Part shown: piece by piece, positions 6,538 to 14,769 of the stretch | How positions within the stretch are numbered: position 1 is the stretch's first letter | How the letters are laid out: each line of letters opens with the position of its first letter | Origin: Muribaculaceae bacterium | Lineage (GTDB): Bacteria > Bacteroidota > Bacteroidia > Bacteroidales > Muribaculaceae | DNA length: 40,915 nt | NCBI GenBank assembly: GCA_011959405.1 | Contig: BLLX01000009.1 | Coordinates: forward strand, 1-40,915 | Direction of reading: 5' to 3' | The notes under the pieces: generated by a model | The model's database searches: none | What the model was told of the DNA's origin: nothing | Seen by the model: the letters and a program-made list of their open reading frames with translations, nothing else | Translations under genes and position numbers: made by a program

Positions 6538-9500
6538 ATGACGATTTTACACAAGATTATCATGCCCGCGTTAGTGACCGCTGCTGTATCCGTGAGCGCT
6601 ATGGCTCAGGACACGGTATTGCCGGTCACCATCACTGTGGACAAGTCTAACGGTACTCTTGCCAGAGCAGACGGCGACACAGGCAATACGTGGTGCAGTG
6701 TATGGACAAGTACAGCCACTTCTCCAGGCGCTACGTTCTCAGCTCCTGTGAACAACATGCAGTGGAGCGGCGAAAACATTGACGCCCGCACTGGATCCGC
6801 GCAGAGTTCCGTGTACACTGTAGCATCTGCTTCGACCGGCTGGTACGTGTCATCTTATTCGTTTAAGTTTGTGAATATCGGCACAGGGACAAAAACTCTC
6901 ACAGCCGGTTCGAAGGTCATGACCTCGTCGTCGACTGAGCAGACGTGGTCGGTGACTGACATCGCTGAAAATGTGGTCCCTTCGTTCACCATGACAGGAA
7001 GCAATGACGGCGTGTTGCTGACGGATTTCAGCATAGTCCTTTCGCCCCGCACACAGGAAATACAGCCTGCGTTTGTCACCACCACGGTGGTTGACGGTGA
7101 ATTTGCGCCTGAGACCAACTGGTACACGCTGCAGATCGGTGCCGGCGGATTGTATCTGAAATATGAGGACGGAGCTTCGTCCATGTCGCTTAATTCTCCG
7201 CAGACAACTCTGGAAGATAAAGACCTCTGGTGCTTTGTGGGAGATGATACCGAAGGATATCAGATCTATAATAAAGCCGCAGGAACCGGAATGCGCCTTG
7301 CCGCTCCGTCTGAAATGAAAGGCACCACCGGCGGCAGTTCGTATGCCGTCCTTAAGCCTGCCGATGTGGCCGGATACGTGTATGTCTGGCATTTTACCGA
7401 GACCAATGTGCTGGGAGTGGGAACACCGGCTTTCTTTGTAAACCTTGACGGCAATGAAAACGCCAAACTCAATAACCGTGACGGCAAGCTGGCCTTCTGG
7501 ACCGGAGGCGCCGATGCCGGTTCGGCGATTCAGGTGATATGGTCCAAGCAGACTTTCACGATCAATGCTGACAACGGCACGATGGGCAATGTGCCCGGCA
7601 AGCCGTCGACATGGTATATGTCGTGGACGCGCGACGCTGCTCCGTCGGTGGTGATGAGTTCTGTGGCCAACAATATGCAGTTCGATACAGACGGCACTCT
7701 GAAGATCGCTTCCGGCATTGAATATGGACCTTGGGCATTCACAGCGCCGCAGGGCATGCATGTGTCGTCATACGAATTTGATGTGAAGCGTGCTCAGGAT
7801 GCAGGCTCGGCTACTCTGTCGATAGACACTCCAGATGGAAAGACCGTTGAGGTTACCGATGAGTTCCAGCATGTGGCAGTTACAGGCATTGGCGTGGATG
7901 ATGCCAATGGCTTTACGGTCGATGCCGATCCTGCCGATGCCAACAAATGCGTCAATGTAAAGAACTTCAATGTGACTGTGTCTCGTTCGATCGAGATATC
8001 AAAGAATATCATGGTGTTCCGCTATGACGGTACCACCGGATATAATGTCTGCTACCGTATCCCTGCTATCACCACTGTGGAGAACGGTCCCAACAAAGGC
8101 CGTCTGATAGCTATCAATGACTATCGTTATGGTGGCGGTGACATCGGTGCCGGACGCATTGACCTCTACCAGAGCCACAGTGATGACAATGGTCTTACCT
8201 GGAGTGAACCCGGACATCTTTGTGATGCCGAAGGCAATCATGTGGCTGAAGGTAATTATACGACCGACAAGGACTGTGCGTTCGGTGATGCAGCTATTGT
8301 CAGCGACCGTGAGACTGGCAAGGTGCTTATGATTGCTGTGGGTGGTCATGTCAATTTCTTTTCAAGCCGTCGCGATGCGCCCAACTTCTGTTTCCGCTGG
8401 TACAGCGAGGATGGCGGCGACACGTGGAGTGACCATCAGGATATAACCGAGCAGATTCTGTCGATTTTTGACGGAGAAGCTGCGTATGGCAAGATCGACG
8501 GCCAGTTCTTCGGATCGGGCCGCATGACACAGAGCCGTCAGATCAAAGTCGGCGACTACTATCGTCTGTATGCCGTGCTTAGCAGCCAGAATGACGGCGG
8601 CAATACGCGCAACTGGGCTCTCTATTCCGATGACTTCGGCCAGACATGGCATATACTCGGCGGCGTTCCTGCCGTGTCGTCCAACGGCGACGAACCCAAG
8701 GCGGAAGAACTGCCTGACGGCTCCGTTCTGTTGGCCGCGCGCAACCGTTGGGGCAATCGTAACTTCAATGTTTTCCGCTACACCGATGTGGCTAAGGGCG
8801 AAGGTTCATGGCTCGGCACTGTGGCCACAGACATGGGCATGGGCTCCATCAACGCATGCGACGGAGAGATTATGATCCTTCCCGTGCGCAATATCGAGAC
8901 TCAGGAGAAGTGCTATATGGCTTTGCAGTCGTTCCCTTACGGCGGATCACGCAGAAATGTCAGCATTGCATGGAAGGCTCTCTCTCAGCCTGAAGATTTC
9001 TCATCTCCGTCATCCTTCACCACATGGGACGGCCGCAAGCAGGTGAGCAACCTCGGTTCTGCATATTCCACAATGTGCTGGCAGCATGACAATACGCTCG
9101 GTTTCCTGTTTGAAGAAGAGACATTCGGCAAGGCATACTGTGGAATGTTCCGCAATCTCACTATAGAGGAAATCACCGGCGATGCATATGAATATTGTGC
9201 CGACGAGGATGATTCAGTGCGCCAGGGACTGACCTCCGCTATGATCCGCTATCGTCTTGAAACCGAAGCTCCGAAAGGGGAACCGGGTAAATATGTGGGC
9301 CAACCCACCGGAGAGGGAAACCCTGAGGCCGAAGAGGCTGCCGCCGCTTATGATGCCGAGCCTACGCTCGATAATTATATCCTCTTCAATAAGGCCATAA
9401 CTACAGGGTCGGCTATTGAGATCAAGCATGGTGGAATCTACCGCCTGCAAAGTGCACACAACGGCACATATACATTCGGTGACCGCTACCTGACCACAGA

Positions 9501-10017
9501 CGGATCCAAGCTCACATCTTCAGCCAGCCATGACACTTCGGCCTCTACGTTCATTTTCATGAATAAGAGCGAGGATTCCAAGAACTGGATCATCTATCAT
9601 CCCGATCATAAGGTGTTTGTGGCTCAGTCGCCGGCTGCGGTGGAAACAGCTTTCTCAATGACTCCCGATCCTGCTATGGCTCATGAATATCGTGCGGTAA
9701 GCACTATGGAAGGCTATACGAACCTGACTGACGTGCAGCCCGGACACAACAACTATGGATCCATCCATCAGGGTGGAAATAATAACGGACATATTGTTGT
9801 GTGGACTTCGGACGCGCAGGCTTCCCAGTGGTATATGGAGCTGGTCGGCATGGCCGATGAGTCTGAACTGCCTGATATGAATGTGTCGATTGATGAGATT
9901 GGCGTTTCGGATAAAGTTTCTCCTGTGAAATATTACGATATCATCGGCAGAGAAGCGGCGGTGCCCGTACGCGGGGGGCTTTATATCACTTCTGAACGTA
10001 CAAAGGTGATTTTCTGA
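6538..10017 (+). CDS. secreted multidomain exo-alpha-sialidase
   Basis: Releases terminal sialic acid from glycoproteins such as mucins. The 1159-residue protein has a signal peptide (cleavage after about residue 23, SAMAQ). Two similar beta-rich modules lie at about 30-170 and 337-485, with a trefoil-like segment between. The catalytic six-bladed propeller spans about 490-880, with the YRIP motif (Arg507), Asp boxes at about 548-555 (SDDNGLTW), 623-630 (SEDGGDTW) and 697-704 (SDDFGQTW), and a likely nucleophile Tyr843 in SAYSTM. A further trefoil-like module covers about 940-1110. The end, PVKYYDIIGREA..GGLYIT.., is a short tail resembling sorting-signal ends in this group. Stands alone between its promoter and a terminator. 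Confidence 0.92.
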   Translation: MTILHKIIMPALVTAAVSVSAMAQDTVLPVTITVDKSNGTLARADGDTGNTWCSVWTSTATSPGATFSAPVNNMQWSGENIDARTGSAQSSVYTVASASTGWYVSSYSFKFVNIGTGTKTLTAGSKVMTSSSTEQTWSVTDIAENVVPSFTMTGSNDGVLLTDFSIVLSPRTQEIQPAFVTTTVVDGEFAPETNWYTLQIGAGGLYLKYEDGASSMSLNSPQTTLEDKDLWCFVGDDTEGYQIYNKAAGTGMRLAAPSEMKGTTGGSSYAVLKPADVAGYVYVWHFTETNVLGVGTPAFFVNLDGNENAKLNNRDGKLAFWTGGADAGSAIQVIWSKQTFTINADNGTMGNVPGKPSTWYMSWTRDAAPSVVMSSVANNMQFDTDGTLKIASGIEYGPWAFTAPQGMHVSSYEFDVKRAQDAGSATLSIDTPDGKTVEVTDEFQHVAVTGIGVDDANGFTVDADPADANKCVNVKNFNVTVSRSIEISKNIMVFRYDGTTGYNVCYRIPAITTVENGPNKGRLIAINDYRYGGGDIGAGRIDLYQSHSDDNGLTWSEPGHLCDAEGNHVAEGNYTTDKDCAFGDAAIVSDRETGKVLMIAVGGHVNFFSSRRDAPNFCFRWYSEDGGDTWSDHQDITEQILSIFDGEAAYGKIDGQFFGSGRMTQSRQIKVGDYYRLYAVLSSQNDGGNTRNWALYSDDFGQTWHILGGVPAVSSNGDEPKAEELPDGSVLLAARNRWGNRNFNVFRYTDVAKGEGSWLGTVATDMGMGSINACDGEIMILPVRNIETQEKCYMALQSFPYGGSRRNVSIAWKALSQPEDFSSPSSFTTWDGRKQVSNLGSAYSTMCWQHDNTLGFLFEEETFGKAYCGMFRNLTIEEITGDAYEYCADEDDSVRQGLTSAMIRYRLETEAPKGEPGKYVGQPTGEGNPEAEEAAAAYDAEPTLDNYILFNKAITTGSAIEIKHGGIYRLQSAHNGTYTFGDRYLTTDGSKLTSSASHDTSASTFIFMNKSEDSKNWIIYHPDHKVFVAQSPAAVETAFSMTPDPAMAHEYRAVSTMEGYTNLTDVQPGHNNYGSIHQGGNNNGHIVVWTSDAQASQWYMELVGMADESELPDMNVSIDEIGVSDKVSPVKYYDIIGREAAVPVRGGLYITSERTKVIF

Positions 10018-10039
10018 GTATAAACGCATTTGACTGAAA

Positions 10040-10079
10040 AAAACGGGGCGTCACAGTACAGTGACGTCCCGTTTTGTTT
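10040..10079 (+). terminator. rho-independent terminator after the sialidase
   Basis: Stem AAAACGGGGCGTCAC pairs with GTGACGTCCCGTTTT across a 6-base loop (one G-U pair), and runs into a T-rich tail. It isolates the sialidase from mltF. Confidence 0.85.
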
Positions 10080-10136
10080 GTATATGTGAGGTTTTGAGTG
10101 AACAAATCGCAGGATTCTTATGTATAATATGGAGTG

Positions 10137-11522
10137 ATGAAACAGATTCAGACCTTTCTGCTATTTATATTGGTTGTCATGGCATGTGTCGTGGCAGGTT
10201 GCGGCCGCCGGGATCGGATGTCGGACGGCGCCGGCAAGGATTGTGCTCTGCCTGACACTTTTAGAGTGGGAACTCTTTACTCTCCGACGTCTTTTTTTAT
10301 ATATCGCGGTGATTCCCTCGGCTATGACTATGATCTGGTGAACCGTTTTGCCGCCGACAAGGGTATGGAGGTGAAACTGACTGTGGCCGGCTCGCTTCCC
10401 CGCCTTATAGAAATGGCCAACGAGGGAGATATTGATCTGATAGCATATGAAGTTCCGGTTACGGCGGAATATGCCGGACAGGTGTCACCGTGCGGCTATG
10501 AGAATATCTCCACACAGGTGCTGGTTCAGCCTACTTTAGGGTCGGATACGGTTATCACGGATGTGACCCAGCTGATAGGCCGCGAGGTGTGGGTGGAGCG
10601 CGGGTCCAAATATTTCCACCGTCTTCAGAATCTCAATGACGAGCTTGGAGGAGGAATAATCATCAGGCCTGTCGACAGTGACACCATCGTCACCGAGGAC
10701 CTGATTGAGATGGTAGCTTCCGGTGCCGTTCCGCTTACGGTGGCAGACTCTGATGTGGCGGCGCTTAACGGCACTTATTTCGCCAATATAGATTATTCGA
10801 TGCCGTTGTCGCTCGAGCAGCGTGCTTCGTGGGCTGTTGCTCCGGACAGGCAGTGTCTGGCTGATTCGGTAAACTCATGGATGAAAGATGCCGCTCCGCA
10901 GGAGGCTCAGAAAGAGCTGTTGAAACGCTATTTCCAATTGGCCAAGATCGTAGGCAATCCTTATTCTTCGATAGACTTTACCGACGGCACCATATCGAGG
11001 TATGACAATATATTCCGGCGCTATGCGCCGTCTATCGGGTGGGACTGGAGGATGCTCGCGGCCCAGGCCTATACCGAGAGCCGCTTTAATCCGCGTGCGC
11101 GTTCATTTGCCGGCGCGCGCGGACTGATGCAGATCATGCCACGTACGGGGCGTGCCTACGGTTTGCGCAATGCCAACGACCCTGAGCAGTCGGTGCGCGT
11201 GGCGGTGAACCTGTTGCGCGATCTTGACAGGCTGCTGCAGTCAAAGGTCCCTGACGCCGGTGAGCGTATCAAGTTTGTGCTTGCGGCCTATAACGGAGGT
11301 ATCGGACACGTGTATGATGCTATCCGCCTTGCCGAAAAGCATGGAATGGATTCCCGGAAATGGGACGGCAACGTGGCTGAAGCGGCATTAATGTTGGCAA
11401 ATCCCGCCCATTATAATGATCCTGTCGTAAAATATGGTTATCTTCGCGGTCGAGAAACGACGGACTATGTGGCGCGGATCATGCGTTTCTACGATGTTGG
11501 CAAGACCGCTATACCCGTCTGA
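10137..11522 (+). CDS. mltF: MltF-like membrane-bound lytic murein transglycosylase
   Basis: Lipoprotein that cleaves peptidoglycan glycan strands to 1,6-anhydro-muropeptides. The signal peptide ends in a lipobox (VVAGC, Cys about 22). Residues about 40-265 form a periplasmic solute-binding domain (TFRVGTLYSP..GYDYDLVNRFA..). Residues about 285-430 form an SLT domain with the catalytic Glu314 in YTESRFNP, then GLMQIMP and AAYNGGIGHV. This two-domain order is the MltF pattern. I chose the ATG at 10137; a GTG directly before it (10134) is in frame and equally possible. A purine-rich GGAG lies close upstream. Confidence 0.92.
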   Translation: MKQIQTFLLFILVVMACVVAGCGRRDRMSDGAGKDCALPDTFRVGTLYSPTSFFIYRGDSLGYDYDLVNRFAADKGMEVKLTVAGSLPRLIEMANEGDIDLIAYEVPVTAEYAGQVSPCGYENISTQVLVQPTLGSDTVITDVTQLIGREVWVERGSKYFHRLQNLNDELGGGIIIRPVDSDTIVTEDLIEMVASGAVPLTVADSDVAALNGTYFANIDYSMPLSLEQRASWAVAPDRQCLADSVNSWMKDAAPQEAQKELLKRYFQLAKIVGNPYSSIDFTDGTISRYDNIFRRYAPSIGWDWRMLAAQAYTESRFNPRARSFAGARGLMQIMPRTGRAYGLRNANDPEQSVRVAVNLLRDLDRLLQSKVPDAGERIKFVLAAYNGGIGHVYDAIRLAEKHGMDSRKWDGNVAEAALMLANPAHYNDPVVKYGYLRGRETTDYVARIMRFYDVGKTAIPV

Positions 11523-11556
11523 CTCTTTAATCACACTATATAATCTTATTTTATTT

Positions 11557-12099
11557 ATGAGAAAAAATGTATTGACCGTAGGTGTGGCAGTGGCTTTGGC
11601 CGCATCTCTTTCGCTTTCATCGTGTGTGGGAAGCTTCGCTCTGACCAACCGTCTGCTGTCGTGGAACAAAAGTCTTGGCAACAAGTTTGTCAACGAACTT
11701 GTGTTTTTCGCTCTGTGGGTGCTTCCCGTGTATGAGGTCTCGACTTTGGCCGACCTGGTGGTGATCAACAGCATAGAGTTCTGGAGCGGTGACAATCCCA
11801 TGGCCTGCGGTACAAAGAAGATCAAGGGCAATGACGGCCGCAGCTATCTGGTGAAGTGCGACGGCAAAGGATACGATATTGTGTCGGAAGACGACAAATC
11901 TTCCGTGCGTCTTGATTTCCATGCCGACAATAACAGCTGGAATGTGACTCTGCCTTCCGGCGACAGCTATGAGTTGTTTGCCTATCTGGACGACAATCAT
12001 GTGGTGATGCCCGATAATTCCGTTGTGGAGCTTACTCCTTCCGGAGTGCTCGCTTTCGGAGCTAAGGTGCGTTCGCTTCAGCCTATGGCTTCACTCTGA
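11557..12099 (+). CDS. DUF3332-like lipoprotein
   Basis: Small cell-envelope lipoprotein of 180 residues; the signal peptide ends at a lipobox (LSLSSC, Cys about 22). The segment after it (VGSFALTNRLLSWNKSLGNKFVNELVFFALWVLPVYEV, in part) has the W-N and V-N-E-L..F pattern I associate with DUF3332, and includes a hydrophobic stretch that may cross or touch the membrane. The C-terminal half is beta-rich. Function unknown. The frame is open upstream into mltF, but the ATG at 11557 is right for a signal peptide. The last 22 bases overlap the convergent gene on the other strand, and I see no terminator hairpin between them. Confidence 0.75.
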   Translation: MRKNVLTVGVAVALAASLSLSSCVGSFALTNRLLSWNKSLGNKFVNELVFFALWVLPVYEVSTLADLVVINSIEFWSGDNPMACGTKKIKGNDGRSYLVKCDGKGYDIVSEDDKSSVRLDFHADNNSWNVTLPSGDSYELFAYLDDNHVVMPDNSVVELTPSGVLAFGAKVRSLQPMASL

Positions 12100-12764
12100 T
12101 CTTTAAGGACCAGCATAAATTCGCCGCCATGGTAACGGAACTCCACCGTGCCTATGGCGGCGAGTTTCGTTATGGCTTCTTCGATCGTAAAACGGCTGGC
12201 TTTGACCGTGCGTATGAGCTGCTCTGACGAGATCATTCCACCGACCGATGCGGCGATGGTGTCGATGACGGTTGTCTCGACTGCATTGAGCGTGAGCAGG
12301 GAACCTTGAGGAGAGTTTTGCCGGCGCCAGGCTCTGACAAGCAGCTCCGGAGCAAGAATATTCTCGTCGGCCACCCTTATGTAGGCTTTCTGGCTGCCGT
12401 CGTCTTCTTGCACGTATATCGGCCGGATGTCTGATGGTGCGACTTCGGCCACTATGACCTGTGCGCCTTCGTCGTTGGCCTTGTAGGCGTGGAATGTGAC
12501 CGACGGTTCGGGACGGCAGTAGATCTGTGCAGCCGTCTCGATCATGTATATGTCTTCCTCGGACCGTACGCCGGCCACCGTACCGTTGTCTTTCACGCCT
12601 ATGAGCAGGCGGCCGCCGCGATGGTTGGCGAAGGCCGACAGTGAGCGGGCTATCTTGCGGGCGTCGCTTATGGTGTATTTGAAATCCTGACGGTCATGTT
12701 CGCCTTCGGCAATCAGACGTTCTATGAAAAATTTTCCGCGGGATGCGCGCAGATTTTTCATCAT
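12078..12764 (-). CDS. AlbA_2 (Schlafen-type) DNA-binding domain protein
   Basis: A 228-residue cytoplasmic protein with an AlbA_2/Schlafen-like domain at residues 15-120: HDRQDFKYTISDARKIARSL, SAFANHRGGRLLIGVKDNG and GVRSEEDIYMIETAA match the family pattern 'E...EFK....KI.K...AFAN..GG.L.IGV.D.G.I.G'. Residues about 150-220 look like a small winged-helix domain. The exact role is unknown; relatives bind nucleic acid or are regulators. It starts at an ATGA overlap with luxS, so it is the last gene of the mtnN-luxS operon. Its 3' end overlaps the convergent lipoprotein gene by 22 bases. Confidence 0.82.
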   Translation of the reverse strand: MMKNLRASRGKFFIERLIAEGEHDRQDFKYTISDARKIARSLSAFANHRGGRLLIGVKDNGTVAGVRSEEDIYMIETAAQIYCRPEPSVTFHAYKANDEGAQVIVAEVAPSDIRPIYVQEDDGSQKAYIRVADENILAPELLVRAWRRQNSPQGSLLTLNAVETTVIDTIAASVGGMISSEQLIRTVKASRFTIEEAITKLAAIGTVEFRYHGGEFMLVLKDQSEAIG

Positions 12765-13243
12765 TCCGGATAGACCATGTTGGCAGGAGAGATCCTGTCG
12801 ATCACTTCGCTGAGAAAAACGTATGCTGTTGATTTGGCCGATGGCAGGTCATTGAAGGAGAAGTTTCCGCAATCGCGGGCTGTGGCTCCTGGTATTTCTC
12901 CTTCGAAATCGGCGATGAATTTCCACATCCGCCGCATCATCGGGACTATGTCGGCCGGTTCAAGCGCACCCTGAAGAATTAGATAACATCCGGTGCAGCA
13001 TCCCATGGGACCCCAGTAGACCACCCGGTCTTTCCATTCCGGATCATTTCTGAGCCATGTGGCGGCAAGATGCTCGATTGTGTGCAGGGCCTGTGGGGAA
13101 ACGGCTTCCTGGCGGTTTGGCTCGGTCAGGCGGATGTCGAATGTGGTTATGGTGTCGCCCGACGGTGTCATGTCGCGTCGGCTCACATAGATGCCACGTA
13201 GCAGACGGTTGTGGTCAATGGTGAAACTCGCGATCTTTTCCAT
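12761..13243 (-). CDS. luxS: S-ribosylhomocysteine lyase (LuxS)
   Basis: Splits S-ribosylhomocysteine into homocysteine and DPD, the precursor of the AI-2 signal. The 160-residue protein has metal ligands H54 and H58 (HTIEH) and C125 (RDCGNFS), and the active-site Cys82 in GPMGCCTGCY. The family norm here is GC[RQ]TGFY, so two extra cysteines (C83, C86) flank the catalytic one. I chose the ATG at 13243, which overlaps the mtnN stop (TGATG arrangement); a GTG at 13246 is just upstream. It follows the enzyme that makes its substrate, a logical two-step detoxification of S-adenosylhomocysteine. Confidence 0.96.
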   Translation of the reverse strand: MEKIASFTIDHNRLLRGIYVSRRDMTPSGDTITTFDIRLTEPNRQEAVSPQALHTIEHLAATWLRNDPEWKDRVVYWGPMGCCTGCYLILQGALEPADIVPMMRRMWKFIADFEGEIPGATARDCGNFSFNDLPSAKSTAYVFLSEVIDRISPANMVYPE

Positions 13244-13926
13244 CACAGGTGTAGGATTATCTGTTTCACGATGTCGAATGCTTCCTGAGGAGCGGCTGTC
13301 CAGAAGCTCTCATATTGCGCTCCATTGTCGGCTACTTCTCCTGGAGTGTCGGAGATCACGCGCAGACAGATGAAAGGGATGCCCATACGGTGGCATGTCT
13401 GGGCGAGCGCTCCGGACTCCATGTCGATTCCTGCCGCGTCCGGATACATGCTTTTGATCCTGGCTACTGTGTCGGGGGAGTCCACAAATACGTCACCTGA
13501 CGCCACAAGGCCGAATTTTACATGAGGAAGCTCCTGTAGCCACTTCATGCCGAGGACGTAAGGCGATCCCGCGAAATGGAGCGGGCAGTCGGCAGCCTGG
13601 CCCGGAACGGTGCCTGGCCCGCACCACACATCGTGATATGCTACCCGGTCGGCTATCACCACATCAAGTACCTTGGCCGCTGATCCTGTTCCGCCTGCCA
13701 CTCCGGTGTTGATTATAAGTTCCGGTTCAAAGTTGTCGATAAGCGCGCGGCAACCGAGTGCTGCGTTCACTTTGCCTATGCCGCATTGCATGGCCGTGAC
13801 ATTATGTCGGCCGATTGTGCCGGAATGAAATGTGTAACCGTCTATATGCGAGGTCTGTGTCTCGCTCATCAAAGGCAACAGCAATTCCATCTCCTTGCCC
13901 ATCGCCACAATTATACCTATATTCAT
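13243..13926 (-). CDS. mtnN: 5'-methylthioadenosine/S-adenosylhomocysteine nucleosidase
   Basis: Hydrolyses S-adenosylhomocysteine to adenine and S-ribosylhomocysteine (and methylthioadenosine likewise), feeding LuxS. The 227-residue protein shows the family landmarks: IGIIVAMGKEMELL with the catalytic Glu12 region, QCGIGKVNAA, NTGVAGG, VASGDVFV, GIDMESGALAQ and RVISDTPGE with the catalytic Asp. Length is typical (225-235). First gene of a tightly overlapping operon mtnN-luxS-AlbA_2. A TAACTTTG -7 element lies 9 bases upstream of the ATG. Confidence 0.96.
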   Translation of the reverse strand: MNIGIIVAMGKEMELLLPLMSETQTSHIDGYTFHSGTIGRHNVTAMQCGIGKVNAALGCRALIDNFEPELIINTGVAGGTGSAAKVLDVVIADRVAYHDVWCGPGTVPGQAADCPLHFAGSPYVLGMKWLQELPHVKFGLVASGDVFVDSPDTVARIKSMYPDAAGIDMESGALAQTCHRMGIPFICLRVISDTPGEVADNGAQYESFWTAAPQEAFDIVKQIILHL

Positions 13927-13934
13927 AACGGATG

Positions 13935-13942
13935 CAAAGTTA
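13935..13942 (-). promoter_or_regulatory. -7 promoter element for mtnN-luxS
   Basis: Reads TAACTTTG on the minus strand, very close to the mtnN ATG (13926), implying an almost leaderless transcript. No convincing -33 box is seen, and no structured leader or SAH/SAM riboswitch fits in the space. Confidence 0.5.
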
Positions 13943-14004
13943 CAAAATTCCCGTCATAATAAGAGCGCTGGTCAAGTCTTTCATCCGCAAATTTTATCAA
14001 ACTA

Positions 14005-14035
14005 TTGCACAGGAGAAATTTTTGCCTTAACTTTG
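14005..14035 (+). promoter_or_regulatory. promoter of tRNA-Gln
   Basis: TTG at 14005-14007 and TAACTTTG at 14028-14035 with a 20-base spacer, about 36 bases before the tRNA 5' end. Confidence 0.65.
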
Positions 14036-14071
14036 CATCGCTTTAGGCTGTATGGCTTGGGCATATATGAT

Positions 14072-14142
14072 TGTCTTATGGTGTAATGGTAGCACTGCAG
14101 TTTTTGGTTCTGCCTGTCTTGGTTCGAGTCCAGGTAAGACAA
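14072..14142 (+). tRNA. tRNA-Gln (anticodon TTG)
   Basis: The acceptor stem TGTCTTA/TAAGACA pairs perfectly over 7 bases, with A as discriminator. D arm GTGTAATGGTAGCAC, anticodon loop TTTTGGT with TTG at the centre, and T arm GGTTCGAGTCC are all present. The last pair of the anticodon stem (T-T) is mismatched. CCA is not encoded, as usual in Bacteroidetes. Confidence 0.93.
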
Positions 14143-14144
14143 CG

Positions 14145-14187
14145 CAAAAAGAGGTCGGTCCCCTGTGGACTTGACCTCTTTTGTGTT
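14145..14187 (+). terminator. terminator after tRNA-Gln
   Basis: Stem AAAAGAGGTC pairs with GACCTCTTTT around a 16-base loop and ends in a T-rich run (TTTTGTGTT), directly behind the tRNA. Confidence 0.85.
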
Positions 14188-14212
14188 GATGGTGATTTTC
14201 GCTACGGGATTG

Positions 14213-14599
14213 TTATATATGACGGGCTATGAGGTGTCCGATGTGTACGGCTGAGAGACCGATTATCAGACTGGCGGCGGCATAGGCGGCGGCATGAAGG
14301 AAACGCCCGTCGAAAAGCATTGTGTGATTTTCATTGATGAATGTGGAAAATGTGGTGAATCCACCGCAGAATCCAACGGTGAGAAACATCCGCCAATGCT
14401 CTCCCGGGATATTGTGACGTTCGAATAGCCCGTACAAAATGCCGATAAACAGGCAGCCGAGAATATTTGCCGCCATAGTTCCCCAGAATGATGGCGCTCC
14501 CGCCATTGTTCGGGTCAGACATGATAATCCGTAGCGGGCCACGCCGCCGATGAAACTTCCTGCGCCGATGAAAAACAGAATTTTCAGAGATGATGCCAT
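14213..14599 (-). CDS. crcB: fluoride ion channel CrcB/FluC
   Basis: Small dimeric membrane channel that exports fluoride. The 128-residue protein has four hydrophobic helices and the family signature GFCGGFTTFSTF near residues 74-85, together with GSFIGGVARYGLS near 14-26 and the pore-region Asn in MAANILGC near 43-50. Length is normal. Transcribed alone on the minus strand with a TAACTTTG -7 element 42 bases upstream. I looked for the crcB-type fluoride riboswitch in the leader and did not find it. Confidence 0.95.
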   Translation of the reverse strand: MASSLKILFFIGAGSFIGGVARYGLSCLTRTMAGAPSFWGTMAANILGCLFIGILYGLFERHNIPGEHWRMFLTVGFCGGFTTFSTFINENHTMLFDGRFLHAAAYAAASLIIGLSAVHIGHLIARHI

Positions 14600-14641
14600 G
14601 CGGATGATATTTTAGAGGATTCCGTCGGTTGAATGTTAATG

Positions 14642-14649
14642 CAAAGTTA
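14642..14649 (-). promoter_or_regulatory. -7 promoter element for crcB
   Basis: TAACTTTG on the minus strand, 42 bases upstream of the crcB ATG. The -33 position has no clear TTTG. Confidence 0.45.
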
Positions 14650-14712
14650 ACTATTTTTTAGATTTTTATACCGAAAATGCGGATGAGTGGGGGAAATATG
14701 GGAATTTGTGTG

Positions 14713-14720
14713 TAACTTTG
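14713..14720 (+). promoter_or_regulatory. -7 promoter element for metG
   Basis: TAACTTTG, 49 bases upstream of the metG ATG (14770). No good -33 match at 19-21 bases. Confidence 0.5.
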
Positions 14721-14769
14721 TGGGATAAATTAGAATCTTAATTCAAAACGCGATAGCTCACGATTGATT

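Noticed and set aside
6850-7761. 303-codon minus-strand frame opposite the sialidase
   Set aside because: Falls within the signal-peptide-led sialidase, which has clear internal duplication; no domain is recognised in the antisense frame.
11434-11556. Upstream in-frame extension of the DUF3332-like gene into mltF
   Set aside because: The ATG at 11557 immediately gives a lipoprotein signal peptide; the extension would hide it.
13927-13975. Possible SAH or SAM riboswitch ahead of mtnN-luxS
   Set aside because: The -7 element lies only 9 bases from the start codon, so no structured leader fits.
14600-14660. Possible fluoride riboswitch ahead of crcB
   Set aside because: The leader is about 35 bases after the -7 box, too short, and it lacks the conserved riboswitch pattern.
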